52,779 nucleotides of DNA from Zooshikella harenae (GCF_018837975.1 NZ_JAGSOY010000035.1:1-52779); one strand, 5' to 3'. Positions 9,317 to 18,687 are shown, counted from the stretch's first letter. Numbers and translations are program-made. Notes: a model not told the origin generated them from the letters alone.

Positions 9317-9412
9317 ATTTTGGTCCTTAATAGTCCTTATCTATTTTATGTTCACAATGTGACCTTCAGGTCTAAAAGCTTTTTGGTTGAAGTAGTTGTA
9401 CAACATATTTAG

Positions 9413-9535
9413 TTTGCCACAAAGTCTGAGTAATACCTGCTGAACACGCCGTGAATCCTTCCCTGGAGGCTCGGCTGCCGCTTCCCTGCGGCAGACGGTT
9501 CACAGGTATTACCCAGACTTTGTCTGAAACCTGCA
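9413..9535 (-). repeat. Dispersed palindromic repeat, copy 3 (near-perfect stem)
   Basis: Outer arms 9419-9445 and 9498-9523 are complementary except for one indel and one substitution. An inner hairpin CTGCCGC (9475-9481) / GCGGCAG (9488-9494) flanks the conserved core containing TCCCTGGAGGC. The arm sequence differs from the other copies, yet pairing is kept. It sits about 100 bases upstream of hypA. Confidence 0.85.
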
Positions 9536-9680
9536 TACTTAGAAGATACTACAAAAATGTGTTGGCTAGAGTTGGTGTTGTTGAACTTATAGGTAAAGGT
9601 TGAAATAGCTGTATACATATTTAAGAGTATCTCTGCTTGCTAGATTGCAGAAACGGTTATGCCTAGAATGATGTTAAGTT

Positions 9681-9845
9681 ATGTGTAAAATTAGTGATAC
9701 AAAGAAGATGAAGAATAAACATCTGATAGATACAATTTGCGAGCTGTTTTTCTTAATGCCAGGGGTATCAGTAATTGATAAGCACCTGTCGGAAGATATA
9801 TTCAAAATTGAATTAACCAAGATTGCTTGTGGTTTATTTAGCTGA
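9681..9845 (+). CDS. Small ORF, 54 aa, possibly a gene remnant
   Basis: A 54-residue reading frame begins MCKISDTKKMKNK and ends IACGLFS. A shifted frame continues without a stop for about 25 more residues (ending VYEPYTREA at about 9908), which suggests a decayed longer gene. I recognise no family and see no strong ribosome binding site. Confidence 0.25.
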   Translation: MCKISDTKKMKNKHLIDTICELFFLMPGVSVIDKHLSEDIFKIELTKIACGLFS

Positions 9846-10010
9846 GGTTTCAAATACTAAATTAGATTTATGGGCAGTATATGAACCTTACACCAGAGAA
9901 GCGTAAGATCTGGTACCTAGCCACATCTATTAGTACCTCATTAATACTCCAGTCACTTTAGAAATTCGCTACTGGGGCCAAAAAATTTAAATAATAGATT
10001 GGCAAGAGCC

Positions 10011-10163
10011 ATGCGAATTGAATTTATAAAATTAATACCAAAAAAGTATGTAGAATTTAGAGTTCTAGGTTTACTGCTGAGTTTGAAACAAAAACTGTCT
10101 TACGTAAACTTTAGCGTAAAATATGCGCATAACTGGATAAAAGCTGCTTTAACGATTTTATAA
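10011..10163 (+). CDS. Small ORF, 50 aa
   Basis: A 50-residue frame (begins MRIEFIKLIPKKY) is basic with an amphipathic look. It ends 23 bases before the next gene and could be translated as a leader, but there is no clear ribosome binding site and I know no family. Low confidence. Confidence 0.2.
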   Translation: MRIEFIKLIPKKYVEFRVLGLLLSLKQKLSYVNFSVKYAHNWIKAALTIL

Positions 10164-10186
10164 CTATAATTGATTAGGAATATAGA

Positions 10187-10564
10187 ATGAAGCAATTCGC
10201 AATAAGAAGGTTTTATAGCTACTTTGAAACAAATTCAGAGGAAATTGAAAATTGCTCTTTTGATGAGAAATTGACAGCTTTCGATAATGAGTTAGAAAAG
10301 CTATTAGAAAGGTATGACTTAAAGCTACTCAATATAGATACACGATTTATCCCTCAAAAGAAGATGTCCGCAACAAAGTGTGAGCAATGTGATAATTTGA
10401 TGGTAAATCGCGATAAAAATCCTGCACGGTTCAACAAGGAAGACCTTTGGATTGATTTAGACTCTGACTACAATGGAATAGTTTGGGATGGGGGAACTTT
10501 TGAAGGAAAGGATCTATGTATGGAATGTCTTCCATTAGAGCATCGCTGGGGCTATTTTTCATGA
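10187..10564 (+). CDS. Hypothetical protein with paired CxxC motifs, 125 aa
   Basis: I do not recognise a named family. AGGAA lies nine bases before the ATG. The N-terminal half is acidic and probably helical (EEIENCSFDEKLTAFDNEL). The C-terminal half has CEQC (about 65-68) and CMEC (about 111-114), a spacing that could bind zinc, with an acidic insert DLDSDYNGIVWDGGTFEG between them. It has no signal peptide. The low-GC context and a repeat directly downstream suggest an accessory gene; small proteins of this build often turn up as toxin-immunity or orphan genes, but that is only a guess. Confidence 0.55.
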   Translation: MKQFAIRRFYSYFETNSEEIENCSFDEKLTAFDNELEKLLERYDLKLLNIDTRFIPQKKMSATKCEQCDNLMVNRDKNPARFNKEDLWIDLDSDYNGIVWDGGTFEGKDLCMECLPLEHRWGYFS

Positions 10565-10599
10565 ATATATTATGGTGCGGATGTGTATCACTTAATCAC

Positions 10600-10790
10600 C
10601 CTTTAATAAACAACTGTAATATCTCGATGTTAGCCACTGGCAAAACAAAGGCTGGATAATGCCCATCGAACTGTTTGCCGCAAGGATGCGGCAACCAAGC
10701 CTCCAGGGAAGGATTTACGGTGTGTTCGAAGGGCGTTATGCAGACTTTGGGCAAAGGTGGTTTAAAAACACCATAAATAGCTTTAAATTA
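10600..10790 (+). repeat. Dispersed palindromic repeat, copy 2
   Basis: It has the same orientation as copy 1. Outer arms 10646-10671 and 10724-10749 pair at 22 of 26 positions. The inner hairpin is TTGCCGC/GCGGCAA, followed by the conserved core. It lies between the 125-residue hypothetical gene and the 3' end of hypE. Confidence 0.85.
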
Positions 10791-10835
10791 AAGGCAAAAT
10801 TATATGCGATAGCCTTGGAGTGTTAAGACGTTTTT

Positions 10836-11864
10836 TCAGCAAATTCTTGGTAATTGAAGCCCATAAGGTACATTAACTATTCTTTTTGCTCCATAACGGG
10901 TTTTTAAATGTAAGTGGTTAATTGAGTACTCTGTAACTTCACCAATTATTTGTGCATGTTGTCCTAAGGGATATTGTCTCATTAATTGTAAAACAGTTTC
11001 AGCTTGTTCATGGTCCACAATAAATACGGCAAGTCCTTCATTAGCTAAAAATAAAGGATCGAGACCAAGTAATTCGCAAACACCTTGGGTTTGAGGTCGA
11101 ATAGGCAGTGCTAGTTCATCCAGCTCAATGGTGATATTTGAGGCTTGAGCAATCTCTGTTAATACGCCCCCTAACCCTCCCCGTGTGACATCCCGAATAC
11201 AGCGAATATCATGAGTATGTTGCAGCAATAAATGGTTAATAAGAGGGTATAAGGCAGTGCAATCACTTTGTAAATCAGTGTGTAAGCCAAGGTTATCCCT
11301 TGCCAACATAATTGTGGCACCATGATCACCAATAAAACCATTCACTAATACCTTATCTCCTGACTGGGCACTGGCAGCGCTTATCTGAGTAGACGCTGGA
11401 ATAACCCCAACACCTGTAGTATTAATAAATAGCTTATCAGCCATCCCCCGCTCAACGACTTTAGTATCCCCCGTAATTATGGAGACACCTTGCTCTTTAG
11501 CCGTCGTTGCCATTGAGTAAACAATTTTTTCCAGTAAAGATAGTGACAACCCTTCTTCGATAATAAAACCAGCACTTAAATATAATGGCTGAGCGCCACC
11601 TACAGCTAAGTCATTTAATGTGCCACATACCGCTAGCTTGCCAATATCGCCTCCTGGAAAAAACAAGGGGGAAACGACATAGCTGTCAGTGGTAAATGCC
11701 AGACGATCACCTTTAGCCTGTAATTCAGCAAGGGGTAATCGGGCTTGATCTTCTTTTAATGCTAATGATCCATTATTAAATGCTTTAAGGAAAAGACTAT
11801 CAATGAGCTGTTGCATGGCTGCACCGCCCGCGCCATGCGCAAGGGTAATGATTTGTTGGCTCAA
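10836..11864 (-). CDS. hypE: HypE, cyanide-ligand synthesis protein
   Basis: HypE dehydrates a carbamoyl group, received from HypF on its C-terminal cysteine, to thiocyanate and donates cyanide to the iron of the NiFe centre. The 342-residue protein starts with the HGAGGAAM motif, has the AIR synthase-like segments TDSYVVSPLFFPGGDIG and RDVTRGGLGGVLTEIA, and ends in the required PRIC (C342). Its ATG overlaps the hypD stop as ATGA. Confidence 0.96.
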   Translation of the reverse strand: MSQQIITLAHGAGGAAMQQLIDSLFLKAFNNGSLALKEDQARLPLAELQAKGDRLAFTTDSYVVSPLFFPGGDIGKLAVCGTLNDLAVGGAQPLYLSAGFIIEEGLSLSLLEKIVYSMATTAKEQGVSIITGDTKVVERGMADKLFINTTGVGVIPASTQISAASAQSGDKVLVNGFIGDHGATIMLARDNLGLHTDLQSDCTALYPLINHLLLQHTHDIRCIRDVTRGGLGGVLTEIAQASNITIELDELALPIRPQTQGVCELLGLDPLFLANEGLAVFIVDHEQAETVLQLMRQYPLGQHAQIIGEVTEYSINHLHLKTRYGAKRIVNVPYGLQLPRIC

Positions 11865-12991
11865 GATAGTGTCCCTACTGCTGTCTTAGCGTGTGAAGCA
11901 TAATAAGCGGCACAGGCACCTTCCGTTGATACCATTAGACCACTTTGGGGGTGATGAGGCGTACATTGTTTACCAAACCATGGGCAATGATGAGGCTTGA
12001 GTGATCCTGTTAATACCTGCTTACAATAGACGGGATCTGTATTATTCTCTGCGACATGTTGTGAATTGAGTAGCTGGACAGCATCATGCTGTTGGTATTT
12101 GGGGCGTATGCTAAGCCCTGACCCTGGAACTAAATCCAAACCTCGCCATTTTGCATCTATGCCTGAAATAAAAACATCATTTATGGACTGCTGCGCAGCT
12201 TTATTGCCCTCCTCCAACACAACACGAGAATAAGCATTTTGAATAGAATGTTGCTGGGCCGATAGCTGTTGAACTAATAAATACAAAGCATGCAGTATAT
12301 CTACTGGCTCAAACCCGGCAATAACCAGTGGTTTATGGTATTTGTCGGCAATTGATGCATACGCTTTAGCCCCAATGACCATGCTGACATGGCCTGGCCC
12401 TAAAAAGCCATCCAACTGGATTTCTTGACGTTCAAGTAATGTGGTGAGAACCGGCATAAGACAAATGTGGTGACAAAGCACTCGGAAATTTGTAATGCTT
12501 TGTTGGGCTGCCATTTGCAGTGTACAAGCGGTACTGGGGATGGTGGTATCAAAGCCAATCGCAAAGAAAATAATCGTTTTATTGGGGTGATGTTTAGCAA
12601 GTTTAAGCGCATCCAGAGGAGAATATAAGGTTTGAATATGCGCGCCATTGGCTTTGGCATCAAGTAAACTATGCCGACTACCAGGTACACGCAATGGGTC
12701 ACCAAAACTAGCTAAAATATGGTTGCTACTTTCAGCTAAAGAAACCGCTTGATCGATTGCGGTGGTGGGTAATACACAAACAGGACAGCCAGGACCATGA
12801 ATCAGTTCGATAGACGACGGTAACAGTTGATTAATACCGGTATTCACAATTGCATGGGTATGTCCACCACACACTTCCATAATTTGTATGGGACGTCCCA
12901 AGCGTTCAGCAATAGGAGCCGCTTCAGTTTGGATGCATTTTATTAACTGATTGACACGAGATGGATCACGAAAGGCGTTTGTTTGTGTCAT
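11861..12991 (-). CDS. hypD: HypD, iron-centre assembly scaffold
   Basis: HypD holds the Fe(CN)2CO unit with HypC during assembly. The 376-residue protein shows VCGGHTHAI with the catalytic cysteine near residue 41, HGPGCPVCVLP, and C-terminal cysteines for a [4Fe-4S] cluster (CKQVL, HHCPWFGKQC and EGACAAYY). Length is normal. It lies 37 bases after hypC and overlaps hypE. Confidence 0.96.
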   Translation of the reverse strand: MTQTNAFRDPSRVNQLIKCIQTEAAPIAERLGRPIQIMEVCGGHTHAIVNTGINQLLPSSIELIHGPGCPVCVLPTTAIDQAVSLAESSNHILASFGDPLRVPGSRHSLLDAKANGAHIQTLYSPLDALKLAKHHPNKTIIFFAIGFDTTIPSTACTLQMAAQQSITNFRVLCHHICLMPVLTTLLERQEIQLDGFLGPGHVSMVIGAKAYASIADKYHKPLVIAGFEPVDILHALYLLVQQLSAQQHSIQNAYSRVVLEEGNKAAQQSINDVFISGIDAKWRGLDLVPGSGLSIRPKYQQHDAVQLLNSQHVAENNTDPVYCKQVLTGSLKPHHCPWFGKQCTPHHPQSGLMVSTEGACAAYYASHAKTAVGTLS

Positions 12992-13028
12992 TACATCCCT
13001 TCACTCTTTCCTTAAGTCAATAATATGG

Positions 13029-13268
13029 TTAACCCTCAAGGGATGCTAAAAGCGCTAGGGTACGAAGTGCCTCGTCCTGATCAATAACTGCCATTGCAAA
13101 TCCAACATGGAGGAGCACCCACTGGCCTATCAAGTCATCAAAAGAATTGCCTTGCAGTGACAGTAACGAAATACAGGCTTCCCGTTTCACGCCCGCTGTT
13201 TCAACTAAGGCGGTGGCACTTTCCTTATCAGTAATAGAAATAATTTTTGCAGGAATACCTAAGCACAT
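13029..13268 (-). CDS. hypC: HypC, hydrogenase assembly chaperone
   Basis: This small chaperone (79 residues) shuttles the Fe(CN)2CO unit between HypD and the large-subunit precursor. The required N-terminal Cys2 is present in MCLGIPAKI, and VLLHVGFAM is the family's second signature. It begins the hypCDE operon, which runs away from the divergent nitroreductase gene across a 133-base promoter region. Confidence 0.95.
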   Translation of the reverse strand: MCLGIPAKIISITDKESATALVETAGVKREACISLLSLQGNSFDDLIGQWVLLHVGFAMAVIDQDEALRTLALLASLEG

Positions 13269-13401
13269 AAGCGTCCATTTGGTTTCATTCTATGCTTTTT
13301 ACTTTTATATCGATAAACAGCATGGTGCATAAAATACACTACACTAGCGTTGTAGCTTAAGGCAATGACATAACGATTAAATTGGTTACATTGGAGGGAG
13401 C

Positions 13402-14004
13402 ATGATGAATCACAATGAAAAAGGATCAGACAATCTATCGATTGATTTTAGTGCCCGTGATGTTGTACCCGGTGTGGACCGTTTATTTATTGAACGCTGG
13501 TCCCCTCGCGCGTTTGAGCAGAAAAAAATTGATCAGACAACATTAACCCGGCTATTTGATGCGGCACGTTGGTCACCTTCCTGTTTCAATGAACAACCTT
13601 GGTGTTTTTATACTTCAACGGAACAAACATTCAGTGACTTTTTAGCGTTATTGCAGGAAGGTAATCAAGTGTGGGCCAAAAATGCCAGTGTGATTGGCTT
13701 TCTTGTGGGAAATACTCAGTTTACTCGTAATAACAAACCGAACTCATCTTACCAGCTGGACTGTGGTGCGGCATGGATGGCAATGACTTTACAGGCACGA
13801 ATGGAAGGACTTTACACGCACGGTATGGCGGGTATTCATTACGAAGCAGTAGCTCAATATTTGCAGTTAGGTGATAACCAGCAGGTATTGATGGGATTTG
13901 TCATTGGTTATTTAGGTGATAAAACAATGCTTAATGATTCGATGCAAGCAAAAGAAAAGCCCTCTTCCCGCAAAGCATTAGCAGAAATTTGGCAGCCGAA
14001 ATAA
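13402..14004 (+). CDS. Nitroreductase family protein
   Basis: This 200-residue flavin oxidoreductase has the family's N-terminal RWSPRAF and the FMN-binding SPSCFNEQPW segment, plus a C-terminal Gly-rich GFVIGYLGD and a basic end (SSRKAL) as in NfnB-like enzymes. It would reduce nitro compounds or quinones with NAD(P)H in the cytoplasm. GGAGG precedes the ATG. It converges with ampR. The physiological substrate is unknown. Confidence 0.88.
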   Translation: MMNHNEKGSDNLSIDFSARDVVPGVDRLFIERWSPRAFEQKKIDQTTLTRLFDAARWSPSCFNEQPWCFYTSTEQTFSDFLALLQEGNQVWAKNASVIGFLVGNTQFTRNNKPNSSYQLDCGAAWMAMTLQARMEGLYTHGMAGIHYEAVAQYLQLGDNQQVLMGFVIGYLGDKTMLNDSMQAKEKPSSRKALAEIWQPK

Positions 14005-14012
14005 CATAAGGC

Positions 14013-14927
14013 TCAAGATTTATTTTTCACAGGTAAGTTTCTTTCCCTAATTAGTTTTTCGTTTGTTGCTTCATGAACAATCCAATCATAGAAGTATTGC
14101 ATGGCTGGTGTTGCTGGTCTTGATTTAAGAGACGTTAGCCAGTAACCGCCAGCATTAACATAATGATCAAAGGGACACACCAGTAACCCAGAGGTTAATT
14201 CGCGAGAAAACATGTGGTTAGGTGCTAATGCAACGCCCTCACCCTGTATCGCTGCCTCAACCATTAAACGTGATGAGTCAAACATTGGACCGTTCATAAC
14301 CCATGGTTCAAGCCCTGCAGTGGTAAGCCAATTATTCCATTCTTCAGTACGGTATGAGCGCAATAATGTTTCTTTTTGAAGGTCTTGCGGATGGTTTAGT
14401 CTTTGAGCAATATTGGGGGAGCACAATACGGTAAGTGGTGCCTCAAACAATAATACATTATGTGTGGTTGGCCAATTGCCATCGCCAAATCGAATGGCGA
14501 AATCCAATCCTTCTGCTGCAAGGTTAACCAGGTTATTGTTGGTTAGTAGTCTTAATTCAACAAAGGGATGGTTTTCACGAAACACGTTAAGTCGAGGCAT
14601 CAACCAGCTGATTGCAAAGGTACCTACTGCGCCAATGGACAGTACTTCATGGCTATGATGCTTATTCTCAAACTGTTTTAGGACAGCCTCAATATGAGCA
14701 AAAGCATTGGTTAACACTGGAAACAATAAACGTCCTTCGTCGGTCATTTCTAACCCACGAGGTAAACGTTTAAAAAGGACGGTTCTCAACCGTTCTTCCA
14801 GCATTCTAACTTGCTGACTGACAGCAGCCTGAGTGACATGCATCTCTTGAGCGGCCTGGGTAAAACTGAGATGTCGAGCTGATGACTCAAAGGCTCTCAG
14901 AGCATTAAGAGGAAGATAGGGCCGCAT
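14013..14927 (-). CDS. ampR: LysR-type regulator, AmpR/GcvA-like
   Basis: This 304-residue regulator has an N-terminal winged helix-turn-helix (FTQAAQEMHVTQAAVSQQVR, about residues 22-41) and a C-terminal effector domain. The opening RPYLPLNALRAFESSARHLS is close to AmpR and GcvA. It is transcribed away from the class C beta-lactamase at 15149, the classic ampR-ampC arrangement in which AmpR senses muropeptides and controls ampC from the shared intergenic region. I assign ampR from this context; sequence alone would also allow GcvA-like. Confidence 0.8.
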   Translation of the reverse strand: MRPYLPLNALRAFESSARHLSFTQAAQEMHVTQAAVSQQVRMLEERLRTVLFKRLPRGLEMTDEGRLLFPVLTNAFAHIEAVLKQFENKHHSHEVLSIGAVGTFAISWLMPRLNVFRENHPFVELRLLTNNNLVNLAAEGLDFAIRFGDGNWPTTHNVLLFEAPLTVLCSPNIAQRLNHPQDLQKETLLRSYRTEEWNNWLTTAGLEPWVMNGPMFDSSRLMVEAAIQGEGVALAPNHMFSRELTSGLLVCPFDHYVNAGGYWLTSLKSRPATPAMQYFYDWIVHEATNEKLIRERNLPVKNKS

Positions 14928-15148
14928 ACTAGAATGGAAACATAAGATTTTCTTTACCCTCTATAAAATTATTCTCGCTTGTCAATATGTCGTTAAGGGT
15001 GGATAGTTAAGCCTGAAAATTGACTGCGAACATTTCGTCTGACCCCATCTCCACAGTAAAAGTTCTATATATCAATAACAATATTCCAAACTAATGCGTT
15101 GGTTGCAGTGGAGTTGATTATTTACTGTTAATGATAGTGAGTTAAGCC
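14928..15148. promoter_or_regulatory. ampR-ampC divergent regulatory region
   Basis: The 221 bases between the divergent start codons should hold both promoters and the LysR-type T-N11-A operator. I did not identify a convincing operator by eye. Confidence 0.4.
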
Positions 15149-16318
15149 ATGTATGGAAAAATGAAGAAAATTAAAATGGTAAAACTATGTTGTATTTTAA
15201 TGTCTGGTGTAGCCTGTTTGAGTTATGCTGGCGATGGGTTAGAGTCGGGTAATTTAAAAGATTCAGTGGATAACGTAGTTCTTCCTGTGCTTAAAAAATA
15301 TGCTATTCCTGGCATGGCCATCGCAGTTACCTATAATGGTAATCACTCTTTTTATAATTATGGTGTGGCATCAAAGAACACTCAGCAACCGATCACAAAT
15401 CATACCCTTTTTGAAATTGGCTCTTTAAGTAAAACATTGACGGCAACACTTGCCTCTTATGCTCACGTCACGTCAAGGTTATCGTTCACTGACAGTGCCA
15501 GTAAATATTTGCCTGCCTTACATGGCAGCACGTTTGATGCAATCAATTTATTGAGTTTAGGTACTCATACTTCGGGGTTGCCATTATTTGTAGCTGAGAA
15601 TATCCATAATAGAAGTCAATTAATGGATTATTATAAAAAGTGGAAACCGACGTATACGCCAGGTACTCGCAGAACCTATTCTAACCTGGGTATTGGCTTG
15701 TTGGGTAAGGTCACAGCTGAAGTTATGAACCAGCCGTTTGACTTGGCGCTGGAAAAGCAGTTATTTCCAGCACTAGGTATGAAGCATAGCTACATTAATG
15801 TTCCAGCAGATCAGAAGAAGTATTATGCACAGGGCTATACGAAAAAAGATGAACCAATCAGATTAAATATGGGCATGCTTGCTTCCGAAGCCTATGGAGT
15901 TAAGTCATCTACAATGGATTTAATTCGGTTTATTGATGCCAACATGCAACTTATTAAACTGGAAAAAACATGGCAACAAGCGATCAATAATACGCATATC
16001 GGTTATTTTAAGTCTGGAAACATGATGCAGGGCTTGATATGGGAACACTATGATTATCCAATCAGCTTAAAAAGGCTATTGGAGGGTAATTCCCCCGCAA
16101 TGATTTTAGAACCTTCTTCAGTGAAAAAATTTAATCCGCCAAAACAACTGCAAGCTGATGTCCTGGTTAATAAGACAGGCTCAACCAATGGGTTCTCTGC
16201 GTACGCGGCATTTATTCCATCGCAAAAACTAGGAGTTGTGATATTAGCTAATAAATCCTACCCAATTGAGCAAAGAGTCACCTTGGGTTATCAAATTTTA
16301 ACCATACTACATGATTAA
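15149..16318 (+). CDS. ampC: Class C beta-lactamase (AmpC family)
   Basis: This 389-residue periplasmic serine hydrolase opens the beta-lactam ring. It has a basic, hydrophobic signal peptide (to about residue 27, SYA) and all three active-site motifs in order: the S-x-x-K motif as SLSK (S92, K95), the Y-x-N motif as YSN (177-179), and KTG (342-344). Length matches AmpC. The start could be MYG at 15149 or a downstream Met (MKK at 15161); both leave a working signal. Divergent ampR suggests inducible expression. The possibility of an esterase or DD-peptidase of the same fold is low, given the KTG and the neighbour. Confidence 0.88.
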   Translation: MYGKMKKIKMVKLCCILMSGVACLSYAGDGLESGNLKDSVDNVVLPVLKKYAIPGMAIAVTYNGNHSFYNYGVASKNTQQPITNHTLFEIGSLSKTLTATLASYAHVTSRLSFTDSASKYLPALHGSTFDAINLLSLGTHTSGLPLFVAENIHNRSQLMDYYKKWKPTYTPGTRRTYSNLGIGLLGKVTAEVMNQPFDLALEKQLFPALGMKHSYINVPADQKKYYAQGYTKKDEPIRLNMGMLASEAYGVKSSTMDLIRFIDANMQLIKLEKTWQQAINNTHIGYFKSGNMMQGLIWEHYDYPISLKRLLEGNSPAMILEPSSVKKFNPPKQLQADVLVNKTGSTNGFSAYAAFIPSQKLGVVILANKSYPIEQRVTLGYQILTILHD

Positions 16319-16346
16319 GAGTACACTCGTATGTCTGTATAGAAAG

Positions 16347-17084
16347 CTATGGAGGGCTTTCACCAGGCTGTAAAAAGGTTTTTGACACGTTCCTTGATAG
16401 CTTAGCGTTTATTGCTTGTATCCATTGATTTATGAGTACGATAAAACAAATTAACAGCCATGAAACTTCCATGGTAACCAACGTATGACTTAAGAAATGA
16501 TCACCAATGATCATTTTATAACCGCCCATTACCCATCCTAGGCATAAAGCAAAAATCAATGCACGTTGTTTGTTTCGTTTACTTTGAAATAAAAACGTTA
16601 GTGATAATAATGCAAAGCCACCACTGGCATGTCCAGCAGGAAAACAGCGTTGCTGTTTAAGTGGCCGCTCATTTTCCGGGTAAGTTTCTAATACTTTGAT
16701 ATAAGGTATCTGTCCACCAAATACTTGTAGATCGTGAGGACAGGCTACATTTGTGGTAGCTTTTAGTGTGCTGATCGTTAAAGGCACCAAAATCAGCGAT
16801 AATAATACAATACGGAAGCCATGTAAACGTTCCTTAACCCAATGAATATGCCGGAAACATGTTAGACAGATGATCAAAAATAATGCTAATACGATGAGTA
16901 GCACTTTTATACCATCATATAATACAAATTGAGCGATAGGCTCTGATTTATCCCATAACCATTGTTGTTGCTCAATATTGAAGAAATAATGCTGTACCCA
17001 AATATCCAGCGATGTCCACTCAAACAAAAGCATACTCAAAATCATTATACTGCTTGTTAAAATAATGTGTTTACTGAACGACAT
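16347..17084 (-). CDS. PAP2-family membrane phosphatase
   Basis: This 245-residue integral membrane protein has about five or six hydrophobic helices and the PAP2 centre motif FPAGHASGGF, where PSGH is usual, and a late GDHFLSHTLVTME holding the second His. The final acidic position is Glu rather than the common Asp. It overlaps the end of eptA by 14 bases, so the two are co-translated. In lipid A modification loci such phosphatases remove the 1-phosphate (LpxE-like) or recycle undecaprenyl pyrophosphate. The exact substrate is not determinable. Confidence 0.8.
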   Translation of the reverse strand: MSFSKHIILTSSIMILSMLLFEWTSLDIWVQHYFFNIEQQQWLWDKSEPIAQFVLYDGIKVLLIVLALFLIICLTCFRHIHWVKERLHGFRIVLLSLILVPLTISTLKATTNVACPHDLQVFGGQIPYIKVLETYPENERPLKQQRCFPAGHASGGFALLSLTFLFQSKRNKQRALIFALCLGWVMGGYKMIIGDHFLSHTLVTMEVSWLLICFIVLINQWIQAINAKLSRNVSKTFLQPGESPP

Positions 17085-18687
17085 TGACTGCTCTCAAATA
17101 AAATAATGGTTTGATTTGATTAAAATAGGGGTAAATATCTGTTTTTAATTCAAAGATATCCAATAACGTTTTAGCAATTGCATCATGAGTGTTAGGTGTT
17201 TCTTTAAGTGTTAGCGAGCGTGGATAATCAATATTGGAGGTAGGCCCTATCCAGGCAATCAGTGGTACATGTTTTTGAGTGTCTGGTGCAAACCAGTAGG
17301 GCAACCCATGAAGGTAAACATTATGTTCACCCAATGATTCGCCATGATCACTGACATAAAACATGGCTGTTTCATACTGTGCATTTGCCTTAAGTAATGA
17401 AATCACTTTTGATAAAAAATAGTCCGTATATAAAATGCTGTTGTCAAAAGCATTAATGATTTCTTCTTGGGTACAGGTTGATAATTCAATTGAGTGACAA
17501 GCAGGTTTAAATTTTTCAAAACTAATTGGATAGCGTTTAAAATAGGCTGGACCATGACTCCCCATTTGATGCAACACAATGAATATATCCCCCTGCTGTT
17601 GGTTAATATATTGCTGAAGTCCTGCAAGCATACCCGTATCATGGCATTCAATCTCATCACATTGAGGGTTTAATTTTTTATTCCTAAAGTCTTGATAAGG
17701 GACTCTTAATGCAACACCTTTGGAATTGGAATTATTGTCTCGCCATAATACATTTACCCCTGCCCTGACTAATACATCCAAGACATTTTCGGTATAGTTC
17801 GCTGCACTGAGGTTAAAATCAGCTTGGTTTGAAAAAGAAAACATACAGGGCACAGAAACGGCTGTTGATGTGCCACAAGAGTGGATCTGTTGATAGCTAA
17901 TAATTCTTTTTTCTTTTGACAAACCTGGGTTGGTATTACGTGAATATCCATTTAGTGAAAAATGATCTGCACGGGCTGTTTCGCCAACAATCATAATAAA
18001 GAGTTTTGGCTGACTATTATTTTTTACTTTTTCTACTGTATGCACCACACGAGTATAAGTAGTGGATGTCTCTGAAGCATTCACCGTGCTCACAATATAC
18101 TTTGTAGCCGAGTACAGCGGATAGATAGGGCTTGTATAATAGCGCAAGGGTTTATGTTGACGAAAAAAACTCGCGTAGTAATCACTGAAAGGTAACATTG
18201 TGAGTATGATGATGGCCAGCGCAGCACAACCTGTTAGCATTGTAAAACCTAGTTCCCTGCCCCATCCTGCTTTTTTAACAGGCAACCACCATAGAAGCGT
18301 TGCAGGTAGGATACCTAATAGCACAATACGAAAGACAAGTTCTGTACTGACCAGATCCATAGCTTCTTGTGTATTTGTTTCGACCATGTTTTGAATCATG
18401 CTGACATCAATGATTGAACCAAATTGATCAGAAAAATAACTTATAGATGCTGTAAATAATAGAAATATACTGGCAACAACTCTGATAGGAATTACAATAG
18501 AAAAGAGGCTTAAGAGCAACATAATAACGCCGCCCAACATTATGGATAATGAGAGAATAAATGCAGCATTATCAGACCATGGATAAACGGCTAGCACTTG
18601 TTTAAAAAAGGCTATATTACCTGAGGTGAGGATAAAAATAGTCGTAAAAAAAATTATCCACCTTGCGGTGAGTTTGTAGTGATGCAT
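17071..18687 (-). CDS. eptA: Phosphoethanolamine-lipid A transferase
   Basis: EptA moves phosphoethanolamine from phosphatidylethanolamine to lipid A phosphates on the periplasmic face of the inner membrane, lowering surface charge and giving polymyxin resistance. The 538-residue protein has an N-terminal domain with five membrane helices (about 10-165) and a soluble sulfatase-like domain. Catalytic residues known from MCR/EptA are all present: E236 (VGETARADHF), T275 (CGTSTAVSVPC) and D447-H448 (SDHGESLGEH). Cysteines for the family's disulfides are conserved. It is followed by the overlapping PAP2 phosphatase. The nearby two-component system is a plausible regulator. Confidence 0.93.
   Translation of the reverse strand: MHHYKLTARWIIFFTTIFILTSGNIAFFKQVLAVYPWSDNAAFILSLSIMLGGVIMLLLSLFSIVIPIRVVASIFLLFTASISYFSDQFGSIIDVSMIQNMVETNTQEAMDLVSTELVFRIVLLGILPATLLWWLPVKKAGWGRELGFTMLTGCAALAIIILTMLPFSDYYASFFRQHKPLRYYTSPIYPLYSATKYIVSTVNASETSTTYTRVVHTVEKVKNNSQPKLFIMIVGETARADHFSLNGYSRNTNPGLSKEKRIISYQQIHSCGTSTAVSVPCMFSFSNQADFNLSAANYTENVLDVLVRAGVNVLWRDNNSNSKGVALRVPYQDFRNKKLNPQCDEIECHDTGMLAGLQQYINQQQGDIFIVLHQMGSHGPAYFKRYPISFEKFKPACHSIELSTCTQEEIINAFDNSILYTDYFLSKVISLLKANAQYETAMFYVSDHGESLGEHNVYLHGLPYWFAPDTQKHVPLIAWIGPTSNIDYPRSLTLKETPNTHDAIAKTLLDIFELKTDIYPYFNQIKPLFYLRAVNVVQ

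Larger units (their letters stand above)
9536..10186. other. AT-rich stretch with small decayed frames
   Basis: Apart from the short frames listed separately (9681-9845 and 10011-10163), I see no intact gene, RNA or clear terminator here. The low-GC, broken-frame appearance fits an area of past insertion and decay between two hydrogenase gene blocks. Confidence 0.4.

Noticed and set aside
9352-9362. TCACA-A-TGTGA upstream of hypA, and GTCAC-N10-GTGAC upstream of acsA
   Set aside because: Both contain TGTGAC-like half sites, but spacing differs and neither matches CRP or FNR consensus, so I do not claim a shared regulator.
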